A DNA stretch of 64,000 nucleotides, taken from Pseudomonas batumici. GTDB taxonomy: Bacteria > Pseudomonadota > Gammaproteobacteria > Pseudomonadales > Pseudomonadaceae. Below the pieces are notes generated by a model. That model saw only the letters and a program-made list of their open reading frames with translations, was not told the DNA's origin and did not search any database. This document shows, piece after piece, positions 38,106 to 46,409 of this stretch. A program made the position numbers and the translations under genes. The stretch spans positions 1 through 64,000 of the forward strand of contig NZ_JXDG01000031.1 of NCBI RefSeq assembly GCF_000820515.1, in the 5' to 3' direction. The first letter of the stretch is position 1, and the number at the start of each line of letters is the position of its first letter.

Positions 38106-39477
38106 AGGCTGGCGCTCCTCCACCAGCCGACTGCTGGCGCTCTACAGTTTTCTGTTCGTGGCCTGGAGCTGCAGCCTGATGGGGGTGCTGTACTACGAGG
38201 TTTCCGGTTACCTGAGCACCCTCGCCCGCCATTCGCTGATGCAACGCCAGCACCTGTTTTCGCGCTTCCAGGGCCAACCGCTGATGGAAGCGCTGACCAC
38301 CAGCATGACCTTCGACATGCGTGGCGTGGATGCCTACGGCCTGTTCAACGAGCAGAAGTTGCACTTGAGCGGGCCGATCCAGGCCATCCCGGCCGACCTG
38401 CCCATGGACGGCAGGATCCATGAACTGGCCAACTGCATCGACTCCGACGACCCGAACCTGCCCCAGGACAGTTGCGACGCGGTGGCCACCCAGACCCACG
38501 ACGGGCGCTGGCTGTTGCTGGTGCGCGACAACGGCTCGCTGTTCGGTGTGACCCGGATCATTCTCCACGCGCTGTTCTGGGCGGTATCGCTGACCATTCT
38601 GCCCGGCATCGCCGGCTGGCACCTGCTGCGCCGACGGCCGATCCGCCGGATCCGGGCGATCCAGGCCAGCGCCGAGTCGATCATCGCCGGCGACCTGGGC
38701 CATCGCCTGCCCTTGTCGAACCGCCGGGACGAGCTGGATATGCTGGCGGCGATCGTCAACGCCATGCTCGACCGGATCGAGAAGCTGATGCATGAGGTCA
38801 AGGGGGTCTGCGACAACATCGCCCATGACCTGCGCACGCCGCTGACCCGTCTGCGCGCGCAGCTGTACCGGATCCAGCAACAGGCCGCCGAAGGTTCGCC
38901 CGAGTCCCTGCAACTGGATGGGGTGATCGCCGAGACCGATACCCTGATGGCGCGCTTTCGCGGTTTGTTACGCATTTCCGAGCTGGAAGACCACCAGCGT
39001 CGCTCCGGCTTCCTGGTGCTCGACCCGTTGCCGTTGCTGCACGAGCTGCATGATTTCTACCTGCCGCTGGCTGAAGAGGCCGAGATCGGCCTGCGCCTGG
39101 AGGTGCCCGCGACCCTGCCGGCGATCACCGGCGACCGCGCCTTGCTGTTCGAAGCCCTGGCCAACCTGCTGAGCAACTCGATCAAGTTCACCCCACCAGG
39201 CGGTGAGGTGGTGTTGATGGCGAGCAACGATGCCGGCAGTACCCGCATCGAAGTCCTGGATTCCGGCCCGGGGATCCCGCCGTCCGAGCGCGAAGCGGTG
39301 TTCCAGCGCTTCTATCGCTGTGACGACGGCGCCCAGCGCGAAGGCTTCGGCCTCGGCCTGTCGATTGTCGCCGCCATCGTCAATCTGCACGGCTTCACCC
39401 TCGACATCGGCACCAGCGACCAGGCCGGTGCCCGCTTGATCCTCCATTGCCGAAACGACCTGATGACCGTGGATTGA
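38083..39477 (+). CDS. sensor histidine kinase
   Basis: A 464-residue kinase with two membrane helices (about 15-37 and 163-185), a periplasmic sensor region of about 125 residues with two cysteines (C113 and C124 region, NCIDSDDPNLPQDSCDA), a HAMP domain, HisKA with NIAHDLRTPLTRLRAQ and HATPase with NLLSNSIKFTPPGG and FGLGLSIV. ATG 38083 lies inside the regulator gene, so translation is coupled. The signal is not identifiable from the sequence. Confidence 0.92.
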   Translation: MSLPNPSKGWRSSTSRLLALYSFLFVAWSCSLMGVLYYEVSGYLSTLARHSLMQRQHLFSRFQGQPLMEALTTSMTFDMRGVDAYGLFNEQKLHLSGPIQAIPADLPMDGRIHELANCIDSDDPNLPQDSCDAVATQTHDGRWLLLVRDNGSLFGVTRIILHALFWAVSLTILPGIAGWHLLRRRPIRRIRAIQASAESIIAGDLGHRLPLSNRRDELDMLAAIVNAMLDRIEKLMHEVKGVCDNIAHDLRTPLTRLRAQLYRIQQQAAEGSPESLQLDGVIAETDTLMARFRGLLRISELEDHQRRSGFLVLDPLPLLHELHDFYLPLAEEAEIGLRLEVPATLPAITGDRALLFEALANLLSNSIKFTPPGGEVVLMASNDAGSTRIEVLDSGPGIPPSEREAVFQRFYRCDDGAQREGFGLGLSIVAAIVNLHGFTLDIGTSDQAGARLILHCRNDLMTVD

Positions 39478-39499
39478 ACAGCGGGTCCGGGCCAGGTGT

Positions 39500-39916
39500 T
39501 CAATCCGGGAAATTGGCCTTCAAGGCCGCAAGGCCACTGGCATAGATCCCATGGAACAGCTCCACCGCCTCCTCCTCGCTGACGTCCACCGGCGTGAAGA
39601 TCCCTGCCCACTCCACGACGGAGGTGTCCGGGTCATTGCCTTCGCGGACCTGCAAGGTGGACAAGTAGTCGGTCACCGGGAACGGCTTCTCGATGAAGGA
39701 GTAGCTGTAGCGCCGGGCCCGGTTGTCGAACGCTTCCAGGCGCTCGACAACGAGCACGCCGTCCGCCGTGTGCAAGGTACGCACACGCCCGCCTTCGCTG
39801 AGGCTGCTGCGGGGAATGAACGGCAGCCAGTCAGGCAGGGAATCGAACCCGCCTATCAGTTGCCAGACCTCTTCCGGTGGCACACCGATTTCGACGGTTA
39901 CAGAGGTTGCAGCCAT
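39500..39916 (-). CDS. SRPBCC-family lipid/polyketide-binding-like protein
   Basis: A 138-residue START-like protein: TSVTVEIGVPPEEVWQLIGGF is the usual N-terminal strand and helix, and a C-terminal amphipathic helix ends at ALKANF. ATG 39916 follows CTGGAGAT. It is the last gene of a unit that once held an SDR (remnant at 39898-40008) and an aldo/keto reductase. It probably binds a hydrophobic ligand handled by those oxidoreductases (inference). Confidence 0.88.
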   Translation of the reverse strand: MAATSVTVEIGVPPEEVWQLIGGFDSLPDWLPFIPRSSLSEGGRVRTLHTADGVLVVERLEAFDNRARRYSYSFIEKPFPVTDYLSTLQVREGNDPDTSVVEWAGIFTPVDVSEEEAVELFHGIYASGLAALKANFPD

Positions 39917-40008
39917 GAATGATCTCCAGGAACAAGTTGGACAGCCAGGCCGATCCCGGCGCTGGCGGCACTGACGATGATGACCTTATCGGACAGCTTG
40001 ATGGGCAT
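39898..40008 (-). pseudogene. remnant of a short-chain dehydrogenase
   Basis: ATG 40008 with GAGAGG upstream opens a 36-codon frame that reads MPIKLSDKVIIVSAASAGIG, an SDR start with the TGxxxGxG-type cofactor loop changed to SAASAGIG, continues LAVQ and then passes into the leader of the SRPBCC gene and stops. The rest of the SDR (about 200 codons) is absent, as expected from an internal deletion. It sits between the aldo/keto reductase and SRPBCC genes, the place of a middle gene in an operon. Confidence 0.7.
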
Positions 40009-40024
40009 CGACACCTCTCGGATT

Positions 40025-41035
40025 TCAGACCACCGGTAACGGCGCATTGCCCGCCACCAGCCCTTCGTGACGCAACGCCTGCCAGAACGCCGGCGGGATG
40101 TTCTCCTGCAGGGCCGCCACATCCTCGGCGATCCGCCCTGGCCGGCTGGCGCCGGGAATCACCGCCGCCACGGCCGGGTTGGCCAGGGAGAACTGCAAGG
40201 CCGCCGCCTTGAGACTCACGCCGAAGCGCTGCGCGATCGCCTTTATCCGTTCAACTTTAGCCATAATTTGTGACGATGCCGGTTGATATTCGAAATGCGT
40301 CCCGCCGGCCAGCACCCCGGAACTGTAGGGGCCACCGACGACGATATCGACCTGCCGGGCCAACGCCTCCGGCATCAGCCGCTGCAGGGCCCGTTCGTGG
40401 TCCAGCAGGGTGTAGCGCCCCGCCAGCAGGAAGCCATCGGGCTGCGCCTCGTCCAGTTGCAGGGTCAGCTCGCACGGTTCGACCTTGTTCACCCCCAGGC
40501 CCCAGGCCTTGATCACGCCCTCCTCGCGCAAGCGGGTCAGCACGCGGAACGCGCCTTTGCGCGCCTGGTTGAAATACTCCAGCCATTCGTCGCCGTAGAA
40601 ATCCTGGGCAATGTCGTGCACCCAGACGATGTCCAGACGGTCGGTGCGCAGGCGCTCGAGGCTGCCCTCGATGGAACGCAGCGTGGCGTCGGCGGAGTAG
40701 TCGTTGACCATCCTGTTCGGCCGGCCATGTTCGAAGACCCCGGCCTTTTCGCCCAGGTCCCGGGCGCTGACGTCTTCCACTTCGTCCAGGACCAGGCGGC
40801 CCACCTTGGTGCTGAGCACGTACTGATCCCGTGGATGCCTGGCCAGGGCGTCGCCCAGGCGGATTTCCGCAAGCCCCGAGCCGTAGAACGGCGCCGTGTC
40901 GAAGTAACGGACGCCCTGGACCCAGGCCGCCTCGACGGTGGCCATGGCTTCTTCCTCGGGAATGGCGCGGAACATGTTGCCCAGGGGGGCGGTGCCGAAA
41001 CCCATGGCGCCCGGCAGTTTGTCTCTGATGCTCAT
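40025..41035 (-). CDS. aldo/keto reductase
   Basis: A 336-residue TIM-barrel NADPH oxidoreductase of the D-threo-aldose 1-dehydrogenase/pyridoxal type: GFGTAPLGNM at the start, FDTAPFYGSGLAEIRLG with the catalytic Asp and Tyr, LSTKVGRL with the Lys, and DIVWVHDI for the His. ATG 41035 has AAGGA 8 bases upstream. It leads a small operon (AKR, SDR remnant, SRPBCC) and is divergent from a LysR gene at 41179 that is its likely regulator. Confidence 0.92.
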   Translation of the reverse strand: MSIRDKLPGAMGFGTAPLGNMFRAIPEEEAMATVEAAWVQGVRYFDTAPFYGSGLAEIRLGDALARHPRDQYVLSTKVGRLVLDEVEDVSARDLGEKAGVFEHGRPNRMVNDYSADATLRSIEGSLERLRTDRLDIVWVHDIAQDFYGDEWLEYFNQARKGAFRVLTRLREEGVIKAWGLGVNKVEPCELTLQLDEAQPDGFLLAGRYTLLDHERALQRLMPEALARQVDIVVGGPYSSGVLAGGTHFEYQPASSQIMAKVERIKAIAQRFGVSLKAAALQFSLANPAVAAVIPGASRPGRIAEDVAALQENIPPAFWQALRHEGLVAGNAPLPVV

Positions 41036-41178
41036 CGTGATGATCCTTTGAATGGAAGTGATCAACCCGCCTCACCCGTTGGGGTGAAGCGGATCTCGCT
41101 GTCGGGATCGATACTAGGTTGCGGACTTTTGACCGTCCAAGACATAATTTGCACGACTTGAGTCCCGAAAGGTCTGAC

Positions 41179-42087
41179 ATGATGGATTTACGCCAACTGC
41201 GCTATTTCGTCGCGGTCGCCGAAGAAGAGCACGTCGGGCGTGCCGCCGAGCGGCTGCACATTTCCCAGTCGCCCCTGAGCCGGCAGATCGCCCAATTGGA
41301 GGAGCGCCTGGGCCTGACCCTGTTCGAACGTAGCCTGCAACGCATCCGCCTGACCGCCGACGGCCAGACGTTCCTGACGGAGACCCGGGCGTTCCTGACC
41401 CATGCCAATCGGCTGGAGTCCCTCGGACGGCGACTGGGGCGCGGCGAAGAAGGCGGCCTGTGCATCGGCTACATCGAGAACGCCATGCACTCGGGTGTAC
41501 TGCCCCAGGCCCTGCGCACCTTGCGCGTCGACCGGCCGGATGTGCATATCGCGCTCTACAGCCTGAATTCGGCGCAGCAACTGGAAGGCTTGCGTCAACG
41601 CAGCCTCGATATGGCCCTGGTCAGCGAACCGCCCTCGGCGGATGACCCGGACCTGGACAGCGCCCGCGTCCTCGACGATCCCATGCTGCTGGCGCTGCCC
41701 GAGCAGCATCCGCTGGCGCAGTTGGACGCGTTGAGTCCGACGGACTTCCTGGAGCAGGAATGGATCGCCGTGCAGCACCCCCAGAGCACGGGCAAGCAGG
41801 ATGATTTCGTCCAGTCCTGTATCAAGGCCGGATTCAACCCCAATATCCGCCTGCAAGCCAATGAACCGCTGACGGCGTTGGGGCTGGTGGCGGCGGGACT
41901 GGGCTTGACGATGATCCAGCAGAGCCTGCGGCACAACGCGCCCCAGGGCGTGGTGCTGCGCGAATTACCCTGGCTGAGCTACACCACGCCCTTGTGGGCG
42001 GCCTGGCACCGCATCAATCTGCGCCCCCTGGTGGCGATCTTCAGGGAAGTGCTGGTACCGGACGCGATTCCGATCAGATGTCCATGA
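41179..42087 (+). CDS. LysR-family transcriptional regulator
   Basis: A 302-residue protein with HTH EHVGRAAERLHISQSPLSRQIAQLE, resembling BenM/CatM/CbbR-type regulators, and an effector domain. Two adjacent ATGs at 41179/41182 follow GAAAGG. It is divergent from the aldo/keto reductase. The last 14 bases overlap the convergent unknown gene. Confidence 0.92.
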   Translation: MMDLRQLRYFVAVAEEEHVGRAAERLHISQSPLSRQIAQLEERLGLTLFERSLQRIRLTADGQTFLTETRAFLTHANRLESLGRRLGRGEEGGLCIGYIENAMHSGVLPQALRTLRVDRPDVHIALYSLNSAQQLEGLRQRSLDMALVSEPPSADDPDLDSARVLDDPMLLALPEQHPLAQLDALSPTDFLEQEWIAVQHPQSTGKQDDFVQSCIKAGFNPNIRLQANEPLTALGLVAAGLGLTMIQQSLRHNAPQGVVLRELPWLSYTTPLWAAWHRINLRPLVAIFREVLVPDAIPIRCP

Positions 42088-42886
42088 TCTTGGCGGCAAA
42101 GGCATTCCAGCCGGCCGGCTCCTGGATCAATGCCGGGTAGTTATGGGAAAAGCCGCACATCACGCCGCGTCGTGTCATGAGTTCGCGGATGATGGCGGTC
42201 GCCGGGCCGCTGCCACTGCCTTTCAACAGGTTCCGCTCCTGATAGGCGCGCCAGTGCAACTCCATCGCGATGACCTTGCACAGTGCCGATTCCTGGGCCG
42301 CCACACCGATATTGTGAACCAACAGGCCGAGTTTGATCGGCAGGCTGACGCCCAGCGATATCCCGCCGGGAATAGCCGCCAAGCCAACCCCGAGGCCCTT
42401 GTTGAACAACTTGTAGGTTTTCATGAGCTTCAACAGATCCAACCACTGGCACAAGGTTTTACTTTGCCGACAATGCTTCGCCATTTCAGAAAAGCGATAC
42501 AAGTGCACCGCTGTAACACCGGCGGCATTGCCCTCGCGAATCAACGCGTAGGGATTGACCGGCAAGACCGCGCTGCCAATCGCCGCTGCCGTCCCGGTAA
42601 AGGACTGCACGTAACTACGCACTTTACGATGGCGCAACAGGTGTTTGGTCTTGGGCGAAGGCCGTTGGTCAACGCCATGCACGATGAAATAAGGATTGTC
42701 CACCAGGGCCGAATCCGCCTGGCCCATCTTGTAGGAGCCCACCAGCGGTGCCACGCAGGCTCCCGCGCCATGGGGGATGAGTCCGGACAATGCCAGGGCA
42801 GTGTCCATGATCAGGCTATCCATCTTGAAACTGTGCTGGGAAAGTTCTTTCAATCTGGCGGCAAAGTTATCCTGCTCCACACTCAT
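42074..42886 (-). CDS. unrecognised protein with glycine-rich hydrophobic segments
   Basis: A 270-residue protein I do not recognise. There is no N-terminal signal; the start is polar (SVEQDNFAARLKEL). Hydrophobic stretches lie at about 26-50, 93-113 (SFTGTAAAIGSAVLPVNPYA) and 164-198 (GLGVGLAAIPGGISLGVSLP onward), the last shaped like a hairpin. Cysteines are at 44, 139, 146, 203 and 244. The stretch upstream (42887-43060) is AT-rich compared with the neighbours, which suggests foreign origin or a nucleoid-silenced promoter. Hairpins of this kind occur in pore-forming or secreted effectors, but nothing here proves it. Confidence 0.7.
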   Translation of the reverse strand: MSVEQDNFAARLKELSQHSFKMDSLIMDTALALSGLIPHGAGACVAPLVGSYKMGQADSALVDNPYFIVHGVDQRPSPKTKHLLRHRKVRSYVQSFTGTAAAIGSAVLPVNPYALIREGNAAGVTAVHLYRFSEMAKHCRQSKTLCQWLDLLKLMKTYKLFNKGLGVGLAAIPGGISLGVSLPIKLGLLVHNIGVAAQESALCKVIAMELHWRAYQERNLLKGSGSGPATAIIRELMTRRGVMCGFSHNYPALIQEPAGWNAFAAKIMDI

Positions 42887-43064
42887 ATCGGCCTACCTCT
42901 CGCGTTTAAAAACCCGGGGAATTTTCAATTAAAATATCAGTCCCGGGCGCCACTCAACGAGGTAAAAAACCAGCCAATTTATTACTTTGATTTACCGCTT
43001 ATTCAACAACCGAAAAGACAATAAGAAAACTCCCAAATACCAGGAAGTTTACTTATAAAAAACA

Positions 43065-43619
43065 CTATTTCCCGATCAGTCTGAACAACTTTTCCAGGCT
43101 TTTGCGCAAGGGTCCCGAATTATCCAGCAGACTCAGCGAGGGGTCGTCCGCCGCCAACATCGAGGTCGTGAACTCGGCATTGCGCGCCAGGCGTTCCTCG
43201 ATCTGCGGCAAGGTCTCGCGCCCCCGCACCAGCAACCGCTCACGCAATACCGCCGGGTCGACGGTGAGCAGAATCACCTGCAAGTCCGGATAACGCGCCC
43301 GCGCCTGTGGCAGATACGCCCGCGAGCCGTTGACCAGCACATCCGCGCCGGCGGCCAGCCAATCGTCGACCAGGCGCGGAATGCCATAGCACAGGCCGTT
43401 GGCCTGCCAGCTCATGGCAAAGGCGCCCTGGGCCTGCATCGTCGCGAATTGTTCGGCACTGACCGCTTGCGCCGCCTCGCCGGCCGCCTCGGCCGAGCGG
43501 GTGATGACGCGCCGGGCAACGCGGCCGCCTCGCTCGGCCAGGGGTTCGCGGGCGGCATCGAGCAAACTGTCCTTGCCCGAGCCCGAGGGCCCGATGAGAT
43601 AGATCAAGCGGCCAGCCAT
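43065..43619 (-). CDS. phnN: ribose 1,5-bisphosphate phosphokinase
   Basis: A 184-residue guanylate-kinase-fold enzyme: GRLIYLIGPSGSGKDSLLDA is the Walker A start, ARRVITRSAEAAGEA the typical next block, and LVNGSRAYLPQARARYP a PhnN hallmark. It makes phosphoribosyl diphosphate from ribose 1,5-bisphosphate in phosphonate breakdown. ATG 43619 has GAGG 9 bases upstream; ATG 43628 is the alternative. No other phn gene is in the window, so it is detached here or the rest lies elsewhere. Confidence 0.9.
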   Translation of the reverse strand: MAGRLIYLIGPSGSGKDSLLDAAREPLAERGGRVARRVITRSAEAAGEAAQAVSAEQFATMQAQGAFAMSWQANGLCYGIPRLVDDWLAAGADVLVNGSRAYLPQARARYPDLQVILLTVDPAVLRERLLVRGRETLPQIEERLARNAEFTTSMLAADDPSLSLLDNSGPLRKSLEKLFRLIGK

Positions 43620-43714
43620 CCGAAACATCCTCACAGGTTGTCGCGGGCACAGTACAACAATCGCGCCGATCCGAGTACTGGCGGGAGGACAAAGCGCACA
43701 CGTTTGCGCCGGAC

Positions 43715-45028
43715 TCACCCCAGGTTGCGCGCCGCCAGCCGGGAAAAGCTCGCCAGGCAGGCCACGGCGGCAAAACCGGCACCGATATACAAGGCCAGCA
43801 CCGGCCCGGCGTGGCTCGACAGGCCGAAACTCAGGGCCACCAGCGCGGCCCCCGTCGATTGGCCGAGCAAACGCGCGGTGGCGATCGTTCCGCTGGCGCC
43901 GCTGCTGCGCTCGCGTGGGGCGCTGGTCATCAGGGCCTTCTGGTTGGGCGACTGGAAGAATCCGAAACCCAGGCCACAGATCACCATGCGCACGCCGATC
44001 TCCAGGGCGCTCGGGTCTGCGGGCAGCATCGCCAGGGACAACATGCCCAGGGACAGCACCGCCAGGCCGATCCCCCCGAGCAAGCCCGGCGGATAACGGT
44101 CCGACAGGCGTCCGGCAAAGGGGGCGATCAAGGCCACCACCACCGACCAGGGCGTCATCAGGTAGCCGGTCTGGACCGGATCGCGGCCCAGCACCGTCTC
44201 GAAGAAAAACGGCAGCGATACAAACGCCAGGCCCTGGGTCGCGAAGGAACAAATGGCGGTCAGCGCCGACAGCGTGAACATCGGCCGCTTGAGCAGGTCG
44301 GAGGGGAACAGCGGTGCCGGATGGCCGATCTCGCGGCGGATCATCACGCTCCCCGCCGTCACGCACACCAGCAGCGCCAGGCCGATCGGCAAGGCATCGG
44401 CAAACTGCGCGCCCTCGCCCAGGGCATAGATCAGCGAGCCGAACGTCAGCATGCTCAGCAGTGCCGTGGCCCAGGCGAAACGCTGGCCGTTGGGCGGCGT
44501 ATGGGGCAGCGAGGGAATCGCCATGGCCAGGGCGACCAGGCCGATGGGGATATTGATGCCGAACAGCCAGGGCCAGTCGGCCACCGACAGGATCAACGAG
44601 GCAACAGTAGGCCCGGCGGCAAACGACATGCCCACCACCAGCGCATTGAGGCCCATGCCCTTGCCGAGCTTTTCCGGCGGGAACAGGCTGAAGATCAACG
44701 CGCCGTTGACGCTCATGATCGCGCTGGCGCCCACCCCTTGCAGGACCCGGGCGAGGGTCAGTTGGGTCAGGGTGGTCGACATCGCGCACAGGGCCGACGA
44801 CAGGGTGAACAGCACCAGCCCGAACAGGTAGACCTTGCGATGACCGACGGTTCCGCCGAAGGAGGCGAAAGCCAGGATGGTGGCCACGGCGGACAGTTGG
44901 TAGGCATTGATGATCCACACCGAGGCGGCCGGCGTGGTGTGCAGGCTGGTGGCGATGGCCGGCAGCGCCGTGTTGGCGATGGCGGTGTCCAGCGAGGCCA
45001 GGGCAATGGAGATCAGGATCGCCAACAT
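43715..45028 (-). CDS. MFS transporter, DHA2-like drug exporter
   Basis: A 437-residue, 12-14-helix transporter. SLDTAIANTALPAIATSLH at the first helix is the DHA2 motif D1, GHRKVYLFGLVLF is motif A and ARVLQGVGASAIMSVNGAL is the motif-B-like helix. It begins at ATG 45028, near the first helix; upstream codons (LKPRVSRQVSG) are open but contain no usual start. It is divergent from a LysR gene (45273) across 244 bases. Likely multidrug or metabolite export (family knowledge). Confidence 0.88.
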   Translation of the reverse strand: MLAILISIALASLDTAIANTALPAIATSLHTTPAASVWIINAYQLSAVATILAFASFGGTVGHRKVYLFGLVLFTLSSALCAMSTTLTQLTLARVLQGVGASAIMSVNGALIFSLFPPEKLGKGMGLNALVVGMSFAAGPTVASLILSVADWPWLFGINIPIGLVALAMAIPSLPHTPPNGQRFAWATALLSMLTFGSLIYALGEGAQFADALPIGLALLVCVTAGSVMIRREIGHPAPLFPSDLLKRPMFTLSALTAICSFATQGLAFVSLPFFFETVLGRDPVQTGYLMTPWSVVVALIAPFAGRLSDRYPPGLLGGIGLAVLSLGMLSLAMLPADPSALEIGVRMVICGLGFGFFQSPNQKALMTSAPRERSSGASGTIATARLLGQSTGAALVALSFGLSSHAGPVLALYIGAGFAAVACLASFSRLAARNLG

Positions 45029-45272
45029 GCCACTGACCTGGCGCGATACACGCGGCTTGAGAATTCCCGATAGATCGCTGATCGCACACCCCCGAAACCC
45101 GCTGTACGGAGCGGATCATAGCGTTTTACCCAATGCCGATGACGACGCCTTGCTGAACCGTGGCTGTACGACATCGAGCGCGGGTTCAGCCGGTGTCGCT
45201 GTCCATGGTGATCTCCTAGCCTCGCTTGATAAACTAGCGCTTTCTTGGATCACTCCCAATAAAAGGTTGGTA

Positions 45273-46151
45273 ATGGACGTTCTGGCAAGCATGAAGGTCT
45301 TCGTCAAGGTGGTGGACCACGGCAGCTTCAGCGCGGCGGCGCAGTCCATCGGGATCTCCTCGACCATGGTCGGCAACCATGTCCAGGGCCTGGAGAAGCA
45401 CCTGGGCACGCGCCTGCTGCACCGCACCACTCGTCGCCAGAGCCTGACCGAGATCGGCCAGGGTTATTACACCCAGTGCCTGGCGATCCTCGGGCAGATC
45501 GAACACGCCGAACTGATTGCCCGGGAACAGCGTGCCCATCCTCGCGGCCGGTTGCGGGTCAGTGCTTCGCCGACCCTGGCCTCGGACCGGTTGATCCCGG
45601 CAATAGCCGCCTACCTCAAGGCCTACCCGGAAGTGGACATCGAGCTGCAGTTCAACGATCGGGTGGTGGATCTGGTGGAGGACGGCTTCGACCTGGTGTT
45701 CCGTTACGGCGAACTGCCCAGCAGCGGGCTGGTGGGGCGCCTGCTGAGCAAGAATCGCCGCATCGCCTGCGCGTCGCCGGCGTATCTGCAAAGCCATGGC
45801 ACGCCGCAGGTGCCAGACGATCTACGGCAGCACAACTGCCTGGTGTTCCTGCGGGCCACGCCGCAACGTGATTGGCTGTTCCAGGGTGTCAGCAGCGAAA
45901 GCGTCCGGGTCCACGGCCAGCTGTCGGCCAACAACGGCACGGCGTTGATGAACGCCGCGCTGGAAGGCATCGGTATCGTCCTGCTGCCGCAGACGCTGGT
46001 GGACGACGCCTTGAAGGATGGGCGCCTGGTCCACGTGTTGCCCGACCACGAGACCCTGGATCGCCCCCTGCACCTGGTCTACCTGCCGGACAAGCAGATG
46101 ACGCCCAAGTTGAGCAGCTTTATCGAGTTCATGGTCAAGCGCTTTGCCTAG
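45273..46151 (+). CDS. LysR-family transcriptional regulator
   Basis: A 292-residue protein with HTH GSFSAAAQSIGISSTMVGNHVQGLE and an effector domain of the CrgA/DmlR group. ATG 45273 is preceded by AAAAGG; the frame is open far upstream but codes for nothing LysR-like. It is divergent from the MFS exporter, its probable target. Confidence 0.92.
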   Translation: MDVLASMKVFVKVVDHGSFSAAAQSIGISSTMVGNHVQGLEKHLGTRLLHRTTRRQSLTEIGQGYYTQCLAILGQIEHAELIAREQRAHPRGRLRVSASPTLASDRLIPAIAAYLKAYPEVDIELQFNDRVVDLVEDGFDLVFRYGELPSSGLVGRLLSKNRRIACASPAYLQSHGTPQVPDDLRQHNCLVFLRATPQRDWLFQGVSSESVRVHGQLSANNGTALMNAALEGIGIVLLPQTLVDDALKDGRLVHVLPDHETLDRPLHLVYLPDKQMTPKLSSFIEFMVKRFA

Positions 46152-46182
46152 CGGTCAATTTTCTTGAAAACGCCACAAACCT

Positions 46183-46268
46183 TGTAGGAGCTGGCTTGCC
46201 GGCGATAGCGGCCTATCAGGTGATGCAAGGCCCACGGGCCTCATCGCCGGCAAGCCGGCTCCTACAGG
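46183..46268. repeat. REP pair, GGCTTGCCGG type
   Basis: TGTAGGAGCTGGCTTGCCGG at the left and its inverted partner GCCGGCAAGCCGGCTCCTAC at the right enclose a 47-base loop with its own GGCCC/GGGCC stem. It lies between the LysR gene and the MFS symporter. Confidence 0.9.
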
Positions 46269-46409
46269 GTCCGCGCCAGACATTGATCCTGCCTGCGCAT
46301 CAATCCATTCTAAAAATGCACTTATCAAATCTATAGCGCTGCTCCAGTATCCCAGCCAATAAAAATCTGCACGTCGATGCAGGCCATAAAAACGCTGGAG
46401 ACCTTCACG

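Noticed and set aside
43065..45119. Single 684-codon frame joining phnN with sequence antisense to or out of frame with the MFS gene
   Set aside because: Only the last 184 codons are PhnN; upstream codons are out-of-frame MFS sequence with Arg/Gly/Pro bias. phnN has its own ribosome binding site at 43619.
44907..45272. 122-codon N-terminal extension of the LysR gene
   Set aside because: The extension covers the promoter region and the antisense start of the MFS gene, and LysR proteins begin directly before the HTH; ATG 45273 has its own upstream site.
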